DNA from: DATNPH01 sp036703315
GTDB lineage: Bacteria; Cyanobacteriota; Cyanobacteriia; Cyanobacteriales; Coleofasciculaceae
Assembly: GCA_036703315.1 (NCBI GenBank)
Contig: DATNPH010000191.1
Span: forward strand, 16,553 to 80,552
DNA length: 64,000 nucleotides
Direction: 5' to 3'
The notes under the pieces: model-generated
Seen by the model: only the letters and a program-made list of their open reading frames with translations
Databases searched by the model: none
What the model was told of the DNA's origin: nothing
Program-made: the position numbers and the translations under genes
Shown: in pieces, positions 43,255 through 50,540 of the stretch
How positions within the stretch are numbered: the stretch's first letter is position 1
How the letters are laid out: each line of letters starts with the position of its first letter

Positions 43255-43726
43255 TACCCGTCCCTCTAGTTACTTGTAGCGGTTGGGAGGTGGGTCAAAA
43301 AACGGATAATTATCATTGCCAGTGTTGACAGAGGTATCCGCTAGGAGACCCCAAGGACAACGGCTTACTTCAAGCTGATGTCTATGGCGCTCCTTCCAAT
43401 GCCGACGGAGTTAGCTGACGGGCTCAGACTGGAAGGTGTCTGTCTCAAGGAATGAGATTAGCCCCAAAAATTTGGTTCCTCCGCTCTTTTCCAGTACAAG
43501 ACTCTTTTTGTCAGTTACTGGAGCTGATTAGGCTACCCACATATTAGTAGTAGTTTTATGAGCTTTAAGTTAAGCTTACAAAGCTATCCACTTTTACTAC
43601 TATAGCAGAATATTTTTTCAGATACAATTGCTAGCGTTTAATGAGGCAATTACTGACCTGATGCTCTAGCCAAGCTATTTTATCCCGTACAATCGCTTAC
43701 AGTATCAGCAGGGGTGCTGTGCTGCC
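43255..43726. other. Spacer with a minus-strand ORF remnant
   Basis: This 472-base stretch contains the remnant at 43270-43410. The remainder (43411-43726), upstream of the pseudokinase-TPR gene, shows no credible gene and is AT-rich in its second half. Confidence 0.5.
43270..43410 (-). pseudogene. Startless ORF remnant
   Basis: Forty-six sense codons read cleanly on the minus strand and end NYPFFDPPPNRYK, a protein-like tail, at a TAA (43270-43272). No ATG, GTG or TTG lies in frame, and a TAA closes it upstream at 43411-43413. It is probably the end of a gene broken by a frameshift. Family unknown. Confidence 0.4.
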
Positions 43727-45514
43727 ATGATTAATCAAGTTTTAAATAACCGTTATCGCATCGTCAGAGTTCTAGGCTCAGGTCCCTCGGGACTTATTTA
43801 TTTGGCAGCGGATAATCGCCATCCGGATTTTCCCGTATGTGTGATTAGACAGTTAAAGCTCCCTTCCAAAAACTCTCTGTCGTTCAACCGTCTTCAATTT
43901 CTGATCGCCCACAAGTCAGAAGCTCTAGATCGGCTGGCACAAAATCACCACAATCCCGAAATATTAAATTTTTTTGTGGAGGATCAGAAGTTTTATCTGG
44001 TTGAAGAATTTATTCCTGGTCATCCCTTAAATGCGCCAACTGAACCTGGTCACCTCCAGACTGAAGACCCAGGAATTATCCGGTTACAAGAAATGTTAGA
44101 GGTGTTGGGTTCGGCACCGGAACCCGTAGGGATACACTCGCCCATGCCAGTCTCTCCGGAGCCACCTGATAATAATTCTGAGAGGTTACCAGCGTCGCCA
44201 GTTAGGAATTCTCCGGAAAATCTTCAAAAACACAAGTCTAAAAGACTACTCTGGCGCATTCTGGCAGGGGGAGCCGTTTTATTTGTTGCCATTGTCGGAC
44301 TGGTGCTATTCCTCCAAAATCAAACTCACAGGAAGGCTAACGAGCTTTATAAACAGGGCATCGAAAAATTTGCAAAAGGCGATCGCCAAGGAGCCGTTAA
44401 GGATTTCAATGAGTCGATTAAGCTCAATCCGGATGAACCTTTAGCCTATGGCAACCGGGGAAATACTCACTACGCCTTAGGAGCTTACCAGTCGGCAATT
44501 GAGGACTACAACAAAGTGATTCAGCTCGAACCGAAGAAAGCTGATGCTTACTATAATCGAGCGCTTGCCCGTTTTGATATGGAAGATTGGAAAGGAGCAG
44601 TTGAGGACTTAAACCAGTCACTTCGGCTGAAGCCGAACGACGCCGAGGCTCACTACAAGCGGGGTGTTGCTCAGCATGAATTAGGAAACTACAAAGCTGC
44701 GATTGAGGATCTCGATCAAGCGATTCGGCTCAATCCCAAGGATGCTCAAGCTTACTCTTCAAGGGGACTGGCTCGTTCTGCCACTGGGGATAAGTCGAGT
44801 GCCATGACAGACTATACTCAGGCACTTGAGTTAGATCCCAAAGATTCTAAGACGTTCTACAGTCGGGGTAGAGCGAGATTTCTTTTGGGAGACTATGCCG
44901 GAGCCGTTGAGGATTACACTCAGGCAATTAAACTTAATCCCAAGGATGCTCAAGCTTATACCAATCGCTGTAGTGCCTACTTGAATCTAGGAGATTTTCA
45001 AACAGCGATCGCGGATTGTACCCAATCGATCGCCATCAATCCCAACAAAGACAGTGCCTATAACAATCGATGTCTGGCTTACTTCAATCTCAAAGACTAT
45101 CAAAATGCTCTCAAAGATTGTAGTCAAGCCATTCGGCTCAATCCTAATAACGATACAGCATATAGTAATCGGGGGGATATTCGCCGAGGGTTGGCAGATG
45201 TTCAGGGGGCAATGGAAGATTACAGCCAAGCAATCCGGATGAATTCCAACAACAGCATCGCCTACAGTAGTCGAGGAGATGCCCACCGAGAGCTAGGAGA
45301 TCAGCAAGGAGCACTGAAAGATTACACCGATGCGATTCGGCTCAATTCCAAAAATGCCTTTGCTTACTATGGGCGAGGGCTATCCAATGCAGCACTGGAA
45401 AATAAAATTCAAGCCATTGAAGATTTCCGGGAAGCTGCCAAACTCTTTTTGGATAACGGCAGAATTTCTGGCTACAACAATGCCCAGTCTCAGCTGAAAA
45501 AACTTCAGCCCTAG
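43727..45514 (+). CDS. Pseudokinase N-lobe, TM helix and TPR array
   Basis: A 595-residue protein. Residues 1-105 match the N-lobe of cyanobacterial serine/threonine kinases (NNRYRIVRVLGSGPSGLIYL, then KFYLVEEFIPGHPL), but the ATP lysine is replaced (VCVIRQL, normally VIKQL) and the catalytic loop (HRD), DFG and C-lobe are absent, so it should not phosphorylate. A Pro/Ser linker and a TM helix (LAGGAVLFVAIVGLVLFL, about 184-201) follow. About eleven TPR repeats fill 205-590 (YNRALARFDMEDWKGAVEDL). It is probably a membrane scaffold with an extracytoplasmic or cytoplasmic TPR domain. Confidence 0.83.
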   Translation: MINQVLNNRYRIVRVLGSGPSGLIYLAADNRHPDFPVCVIRQLKLPSKNSLSFNRLQFLIAHKSEALDRLAQNHHNPEILNFFVEDQKFYLVEEFIPGHPLNAPTEPGHLQTEDPGIIRLQEMLEVLGSAPEPVGIHSPMPVSPEPPDNNSERLPASPVRNSPENLQKHKSKRLLWRILAGGAVLFVAIVGLVLFLQNQTHRKANELYKQGIEKFAKGDRQGAVKDFNESIKLNPDEPLAYGNRGNTHYALGAYQSAIEDYNKVIQLEPKKADAYYNRALARFDMEDWKGAVEDLNQSLRLKPNDAEAHYKRGVAQHELGNYKAAIEDLDQAIRLNPKDAQAYSSRGLARSATGDKSSAMTDYTQALELDPKDSKTFYSRGRARFLLGDYAGAVEDYTQAIKLNPKDAQAYTNRCSAYLNLGDFQTAIADCTQSIAINPNKDSAYNNRCLAYFNLKDYQNALKDCSQAIRLNPNNDTAYSNRGDIRRGLADVQGAMEDYSQAIRMNSNNSIAYSSRGDAHRELGDQQGALKDYTDAIRLNSKNAFAYYGRGLSNAALENKIQAIEDFREAAKLFLDNGRISGYNNAQSQLKKLQP

Positions 45515-45670
45515 TAGGCACTTTGCGCAGGGAGTAGGGTGTGGGGGAACCTCACGGATTGTAATCCACAGATATAAACAAGGAAGTCTATCTAGCTGCA
45601 ATTTTGGAGTGGGATCACTGCAAGATGAGCGGCTAAACTTGCTGATGTGGAATTGTGAGGATGTTTGGTT

Positions 45671-46087
45671 GTGAAAGTGACATATCAACTAAGTACAAAG
45701 ACGGTTATTCTGTCAGCTGTTGCATTGTTATCAATTTTGAGCAGCCAAGTTAGAGCTATACCAAGCGAGGCGATCGCTCAACAGATTAACTGCGAAAATC
45801 CCGGCAGCAATGTGGAGTATAAGGAATGCGCTCGACGAGCCTATGAAGCGGCTGACAGACGATTGAATCAGGTTTATCAACAAGTCCTTTCCCGAGTCAG
45901 AGGAGAGGAGCGGCAAAAACTAATTGACGCTGAGGAGACGTGGATTCGGTTTCGCGATCAACACTGCGATTTTCAGGTATACCGCAATCGGGGAGGAACA
46001 GGTTATGGCGGTTTCCTGAGTAATTGTTTAGAGCAGACAACTAGCGATCGCACGGCACAACTAGAAAGATATCTCAATGATCAGTGA
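45671..46087 (+). CDS. LprI/DUF1311-type secreted protein
   Basis: A protein of about 138 residues with a signal peptide (VILSAVALLSILSSQVRA). The mature part has the LprI pattern: CENPGSNVEYKECARRAYEAADRRLNQVY, then EETWIRFRDQHCDFQ and LSNCLEQTT, with four cysteines. The family includes lysozyme inhibitors. I choose GTG at 45671 with GAGG 10 bases upstream; a TTG at 45665 is the other option. It is 156 bases after the TPR gene. An inhibitory role here is inference from the family. Confidence 0.75.
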   Translation: MKVTYQLSTKTVILSAVALLSILSSQVRAIPSEAIAQQINCENPGSNVEYKECARRAYEAADRRLNQVYQQVLSRVRGEERQKLIDAEETWIRFRDQHCDFQVYRNRGGTGYGGFLSNCLEQTTSDRTAQLERYLNDQ

Positions 46088-46130
46088 CGCGATCGACCTA
46101 ATATGTAAGACTTAATCCGATTCAAAGGTA

Positions 46131-46150
46131 TAGGGGCACCAATGCCCCTA
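46131..46150. repeat. GGGGCA...TGCCCC palindrome
   Basis: TAGGGGCA (46131-46138) pairs with TGCCCCTA (46143-46150) across CCAA. Same family as 25027-25052 and 57053-57082; here it lies between convergent genes and could terminate both. Confidence 0.6.
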
Positions 46151-46167
46151 CAGCCGTCCGGCATCAA

Positions 46168-47607
46168 TCATCCTTTGGCTTGTATTCGCTTGACTAACTC
46201 ATCAAAAGGCTGCCAATTATCTTCCTGAGCAATAGACTCCCAAACAGCTTCTATCACAGGTCGAAGTAACGCTGTTTTGGGATTTTGATGCCGCAGACGT
46301 TTAGCAAACTCCTCCAGATCAGTTGCTGACAAAGTCTGCAATAAGTGATGGTATAGATCTCGCCATTTAGCCAGCAATGACGCCTGCTCAGCTGATTGCC
46401 AAAATGATTCCTGAGCCAAAATCTGATTGGCATCATCTTGCCAGCTAGGGTTAAACTGTTGTGCTAACTCAAAAAAGAAAGCGTGATAACCCACCTGACT
46501 ATCTTTGAGGAATTGAATTGTAACATTCAACAACTCATCCGCTGGCGATTCTGGTAACTGCTCAAAACCAAGTTTCTTGAGCATTAACTGCCGATAATGG
46601 ATGTAATAATGCTGCTCAAACTTTGCTAATGCCGCTTCCATATCAGCTTGTGGAATCACAGCAGCTAAAGGGCGCTGGAGCATTTCCAAATTCCATCGAC
46701 AAATCTCTGGCTGATTGCTGTAACAGTAACGTCCGTAATAGTCAAAATAAGCCGCCGTAAAATATGGGTCATACGTTGGAATAAACGCATAAGGTCCATA
46801 ATCAAAACTTTCTCCTGTAAGTGACATATTGTCCGTGTTTAGCACGGCATGACAAAAGCCAGCTGCCATCCACTGCGCCACCAATTCGGCAACTCGTTCT
46901 ACCAACTCAGCGTAAAACTGTACATACCTGTCCTCATCTCCCTCCTTATGAAGGGCGGTTGGGAGGGTAATCTTGGGGTAGTACTGCTCAATAACGTGGT
47001 CTAACAGTTTTTTGATTAAATCCGGACGATTAAGGTAGTGCAACCGTTCAAAGGTGCCGAACCGAATATGGGAACGGCTTACACGTATCATTACAGAAGA
47101 ACGCGTGGGAGATGGTTCATCTCCCCGCCACAGCTGTTCGCCAGTTTCAACCAGACTTAGGCAACGGGAGGTACGGACACCGAGATGATATAACGCTTCA
47201 GCGGCAAGCACTTCCCGAACGCCACCTTTGAGGGTTAGTTTTCCATCACCGCCTCTAGAGTAGGGGGTTGTACCAGAACCTTTGGTACCGAAGTCGTAGA
47301 GTTCGCCATCAATACCCCGCACTTGCCCGTAGAGAAAGCCTCTGCCATCTCCTAGCCTAGGGTTATATTCCCCAAACTGATAGCCGTGGTATCGCAAGGC
47401 CAGAAAGGGTCGCACACCCTGAAATTTGCCAAAGGCTTGGATAAAATCAGCGTCTTGTACCTCGGTGGGGTTTAGCCCTAGGAGGGGTAGCAGTTGGTCA
47501 TTGCGAAACCGCAGGATATGCTGAGGAAATTCCGCTGCGGCAACTTCATCAAAGTAGTCATATCCTAAGGATTCCAAAGCGGGTTCGTATTTGAGAGACA
47601 AAAACAT
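46168..47607 (-). CDS. selO: SelO-type protein adenylyltransferase (YdiU/UPF0061)
   Basis: A 479-residue SelO protein. These pseudokinases AMPylate other proteins using ATP bound in an inverted orientation. Signatures are LALRYHGYQFGEYNPRLGDGRG, GELYDFGTKGSGTTPYSR and GGVREVLAAEALYHLGV in parts, VMIRVSRSHIRFGTFE, and the metal-binding NTDNMSLTGESFDYGPYAF stretch. The C-terminal CxxU/C motif of longer SelO forms is not seen. Length is normal for cyanobacterial members. It converges with the LprI-like gene. Confidence 0.92.
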   Translation of the reverse strand: MFLSLKYEPALESLGYDYFDEVAAAEFPQHILRFRNDQLLPLLGLNPTEVQDADFIQAFGKFQGVRPFLALRYHGYQFGEYNPRLGDGRGFLYGQVRGIDGELYDFGTKGSGTTPYSRGGDGKLTLKGGVREVLAAEALYHLGVRTSRCLSLVETGEQLWRGDEPSPTRSSVMIRVSRSHIRFGTFERLHYLNRPDLIKKLLDHVIEQYYPKITLPTALHKEGDEDRYVQFYAELVERVAELVAQWMAAGFCHAVLNTDNMSLTGESFDYGPYAFIPTYDPYFTAAYFDYYGRYCYSNQPEICRWNLEMLQRPLAAVIPQADMEAALAKFEQHYYIHYRQLMLKKLGFEQLPESPADELLNVTIQFLKDSQVGYHAFFFELAQQFNPSWQDDANQILAQESFWQSAEQASLLAKWRDLYHHLLQTLSATDLEEFAKRLRHQNPKTALLRPVIEAVWESIAQEDNWQPFDELVKRIQAKG

Positions 47608-47744
47608 ATTAATTCACAGGTGGATAGCATTAGTTCTGAGCATAGATTCCTTTGTCTTGGGAATCCTCTGGAAAAGGGAGGGAGTTATGCTGAAGAGAGC
47701 CGCAGGCTAGGCAAATGCTTGACACCAGTAGCTAGGAATGTAAT

Positions 47745-48002
47745 ATGCCAGACTCCATCATGTTCCAGGAAGACGCTTTCGTCGTTCTGGAAACCAACCA
47801 ACCCGAACAATTCCTGACATCGGCAGAGCTACTAGAAAAACTCAAGGCAATTTTAGTGATTCGCCAGGATGACTTACCGCGAGATTTGCAGAAGTTCTCC
47901 TCTGTGGAGGAGCAAGCTCAGTATCTGATGGAAACCTCCTGTGAATTGGATGTCGGGCCTGGAGAGTATTTACAGTGGTACGTTGTGCGGTTGGAAAAGT
48001 AG
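47745..48002 (+). CDS. CRR7-like protein (CHLORORESPIRATORY REDUCTION 7 family)
   Basis: An 85-residue soluble protein resembling the CRR7 family. The pattern is YQED/FQEDAFVVLETNQPEQF at the start, then LLEKLKAIL and the end CELDVGPGEYLQWYVVRLE, which matches what I recall of cyanobacterial and plant members. In plants CRR7 is needed for NDH complex activity; a matching role in cyanobacterial NDH-1 is uncertain. The divergent gene selO is 137 bases away. Confidence 0.7.
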   Translation: MPDSIMFQEDAFVVLETNQPEQFLTSAELLEKLKAILVIRQDDLPRDLQKFSSVEEQAQYLMETSCELDVGPGEYLQWYVVRLEK

Positions 48003-48004
48003 GC

Positions 48005-48565
48005 TCAGCTAGATGCCTCTTGAGGCGTTGCAATTAAGGCTACATCAACGTTATCGTCTTCAAATTGGGTTAAATCGACTCGGATCTCAGGACCAAAGAA
48101 TTTTTCAATCTTTTCTCGCTTCTGTTGCCAGGTCTCAAAGGAAATGAGCGGCGAGTAAAACTCTAGAACTAGAGTATAAGCCCCATCAACTTCAGTTTCT
48201 TTTAAGCCTCTCAGTGCTGGTCTTTCCTCATCGCTGGGTGATAGACCCAGACTCTCCAGGGAGCTATCAAGATGGGCTTTTTGACCATAACGATACCGCG
48301 TCACATCTTTACGAATCTGGTTTTGGGTAGTGGTCGCTTGCTGCTCTCGTAGTTTTAGGACTGATGGAGACGTTGGTTGGCTGAGGGGCACAGGCTTTAA
48401 CTCTGAGGCTTTGAGGGCAAGACCTCCCAGTAAAATAGGAATTCCATAGAAGAATCCTACTAAATTTAAAGTGGCATTCTCCGTTGCATAGGCAACAAAG
48501 CCCGTAAGGGTGAGAATGCCACCAATCCACAAACCTAACGTTCCCAAGGAAGTTTGGCGTAACAT
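48005..48565 (-). CDS. DUF2854 family membrane protein
   Basis: A 186-residue protein with two N-terminal helices (LGLWIGGILTLTGFVAYA and LVGFFYGIPILLGGLAL) and a soluble C-terminal domain with QIRKDVTRYRYGQKAHLD, GLKETEVDGAYTLVLEFYSP and EIRVDLTQFEDDNVDVAL. This matches DUF2854, found in cyanobacteria and chloroplasts. The function is unknown. It converges with the CRR7-like gene, two bases apart. Confidence 0.85.
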   Translation of the reverse strand: MLRQTSLGTLGLWIGGILTLTGFVAYATENATLNLVGFFYGIPILLGGLALKASELKPVPLSQPTSPSVLKLREQQATTTQNQIRKDVTRYRYGQKAHLDSSLESLGLSPSDEERPALRGLKETEVDGAYTLVLEFYSPLISFETWQQKREKIEKFFGPEIRVDLTQFEDDNVDVALIATPQEASS

Positions 48566-48873
48566 CTTAGTAAAGCTATCTAATAGTAATCACTTCAGCT
48601 TTATTATCCTTGCCTGTGGGTGTCATCTAGAGTGTGTGTTGCATAAACTGCTTGCCCTGGATATCACGGTTGCTTTTTATAAGCCGCTAAGGCAGTAAGC
48701 AAAAATCTTATTGTTCAGGGACTTTTTGGTAAGGTGTATAGCTTTTCTCTTGTATGGAGCGCCATTACATTCTCAGTAGTTAGTCAGCAGAGGCGGTCGC
48801 CCGAACGACTTCCTAGGCTATGAGCTAGGTCATCTTTGTCTACTGTCGTCTATCCACAGGAAGGGTTTTTAAA
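48566..48873. other. Spacer with weak hairpin
   Basis: No credible gene in 308 bases. A small hairpin, CCTAG...CTAGG at about 48813-48830, lies upstream of the next gene. Promoter signals are not clear to me. Confidence 0.45.
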
Positions 48874-49131
48874 ATGATTAAAGAAGAAAATCAACAAGCT
48901 GCTAAAAAAAGTCGTGTCATCCTAGAGCAGCTCAATTCGTTGAAGCAAGATGAGGAAACCTTATATAACATCTGGGCAGTGGATGTGTGGGCTTTAGCTA
49001 AAACCATGGATGAGTTTCAGCCTGGCTTCTGGTCGGCGTTTATGAAAAATCGCGACAAAGCACTCAAGCGGTTTATTTCTGAAGTGCAGAACAAGCGCAC
49101 GACCCCCAAACGACCTCCCTTCCTGCGCTAG
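48874..49131 (+). CDS. Small unknown protein (85 aa)
   Basis: An 85-residue charged, helical protein (VILEQLNSLKQDEETLY, then WALAKTMDEFQPGFWSAFM) with a basic tail. No family recognised. ATG 48874 follows GGAAGGG at a normal distance. It is followed by another small gene in the same direction, so the two may be an operon. Confidence 0.6.
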   Translation: MIKEENQQAAKKSRVILEQLNSLKQDEETLYNIWAVDVWALAKTMDEFQPGFWSAFMKNRDKALKRFISEVQNKRTTPKRPPFLR

Positions 49132-49174
49132 TCTTATGTATATCTAGAGAAGAGTTTAGCTAAGCCAACAAATC

Positions 49175-49363
49175 ATGGATCCACAAACCCTTCGGGAACG
49201 ATTTACTCTAATCCAAAGCCATCGGGACTCTCTATTGAAGCTTTTGGAGCAACCTGACCTAGGTACCTTAAGAATTGATGTAAACCAGGCTCTGGAAGAA
49301 CTAGACGACTTAATAGATGAGTTTAGGCGTACCTTCCCAGATACGCCATTAGGGATGAACTAA
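49175..49363 (+). CDS. Small unknown helical protein (62 aa)
   Basis: A 62-residue protein, almost wholly helical and acidic (RERFTLIQSHRDSLLKLL, then ALEELDDLIDEFRRTF). No family recognised with certainty. It lies 43 bases after the previous small gene on the same strand. An inverted repeat AAGCGCC/GGCGCTT at about 49461-49501 follows and may be a terminator for this gene and for the converging receiver gene. Confidence 0.6.
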   Translation: MDPQTLRERFTLIQSHRDSLLKLLEQPDLGTLRIDVNQALEELDDLIDEFRRTFPDTPLGMN

Positions 49364-49459
49364 CTCCCATTTCATTGGTCAATTGCTGTCTCGCCTTAGG
49401 TAAACAAATGAACAACGTTGACTAATGAAAAAGGGGTAGCTAGCTCACTACTACCTGTG

Positions 49460-49501
49460 AAAAGCGCCACTCAGCTTGGTTTTAACAGTTAGAGGGGCGC
49501 T
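49460..49501. terminator. Possible bidirectional terminator
   Basis: AAGCGCC near 49460 pairs with GGCGCTT ending at 49501, enclosing a 26-base loop. T runs follow on both sides (GTTTATT on plus, TTTTC on minus). It sits between convergent genes. The loop is long, so the call is tentative. Confidence 0.4.
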
Positions 49502-49504
49502 TGT

Positions 49505-49939
49505 TTATTGTCCGGTGTAGCTTTTAGTTGCCGCACCATCAAGACAGTCGGCATTACGGTGACCCAGTTGCGTGACCAAGTTAATTAAATCCTTGGTAGC
49601 AGTATCTTTCTTACAAAAAACATCAATCGGAGCTGTTTGGCTCATCACCTCAATTTGGGGGTCATCCACAGATGAGTAGGCAATAATTTGGATATTTGGC
49701 TCGATGCTTTTAATGTAGCTAGAAGCGCTCAACCCATCCATTACTGGCATTTGCAGGTCAAGGATAACCACATCGGGGCGATGGCGCTCAACCATCTCAA
49801 TGGCTTCTTTTCCATTGCTAGCAAGACCAACCAGCTCAATATTCTTATGGCTAGAAAGTGCTAACTTCAGGCTGAAGCGAGTTAGTTCATGGTCATCAAC
49901 AACGAGAACACGTAAAGCGGGATGCTGATAGGACAACAT
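49505..49939 (-). CDS. Orphan response-regulator receiver protein
   Basis: A 144-residue receiver domain without output. VLVVDDHELTR carries the acidic pair, VVILDLQMPVMDGLSA contains the phosphoacceptor Asp, IIAYSSVDD the Ser/Thr position and VFCKKDT the lysine. It resembles the receiver of NarL/FixJ proteins but lacks their HTH. There is no adjacent histidine kinase. It may act as a phosphate sink or by protein interaction. Confidence 0.85.
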   Translation of the reverse strand: MLSYQHPALRVLVVDDHELTRFSLKLALSSHKNIELVGLASNGKEAIEMVERHRPDVVILDLQMPVMDGLSASSYIKSIEPNIQIIAYSSVDDPQIEVMSQTAPIDVFCKKDTATKDLINLVTQLGHRNADCLDGAATKSYTGQ

Positions 49940-50540
49940 AGAGAAAGCTATATTGTTGTATTTTTACTATTGGTTATAGTTTAGGCTGGTGGAACCCTTT
50001 ACTCCCTCTATCGTGCGAGTGAAACCTATAATATAGAGTCTTCTACAGAAATGAGTCCTAAAATATAAAATTTTTGTAAATCTTAGCTGCATTTGTCGCA
50101 ATTTCTGGTTGTCGCATCATCTAACTTAGGACTTACGAATTGATCCCCCCAACCCCCCTTAAAAAGGGGGGCTAAGAAATACTGGCAAAGGCTGAAATAC
50201 TTGAAAGTACGTGACGGTGCGTAAGTCCTATAACTGATGATGTTTGGGCTTTGCGGGATAGGGTATTGTACTTTTGCCAGTAGAGAGAACCAGAACTTAT
50301 GTACTCACACTATATCTAGTGTTGATTCCCTGTTGGTGAAGTCAGCCTAGTTGAGCGATCGCGTTTCGGAGGGCAGAGGGGAAGGCGAGCGCGCTTTGGC
50401 AGTTAGCTCTGTTGGGTAAGTACATTTTCGAGGGGAAGTGGGCGATCATCGTGCGTCATGACTTAGTTGGATTGAGTGCATTTGAGATGGTGTGTGTTAA
50501 AACCGTAGGGTAACTCAGTCCTAATAATAGGAGTACACTT
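49940..50540. other. Spacer with MITE copy 2
   Basis: No gene is supported in these 601 bases. The MITE lies at 50127-50230. The final 300 bases form the leader of the papain-like gene, with a HIP1 site at about 50357 and a strong ribosome site (AGGAG) before ATG 50541. Confidence 0.5.
50127..50230 (-). mobile_element. MITE copy 2 (104 bp, 10-bp TIRs, 5-bp TSD)
   Basis: The element begins TAGGACTTAC (50127-50136) and ends GTAAGTCCTA (50221-50230). It is flanked by TAACT at 50122-50126 and 50231-50235, a clean 5-bp target-site duplication. The interior matches copy 1 (341-442) in reverse orientation, sharing AGTATTTCTTAGCCCCCC and ACGTACTTTCAAGTATTTCA. AACCCCCCTT...AAGGGGGG can form a hairpin within it. 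Confidence 0.85.

Noticed and set aside
43255..43726. Riboswitch upstream of the pseudokinase-TPR gene
   Set aside because: The structured-looking bases are explained by the minus-strand coding remnant, and no known riboswitch core was recognised.
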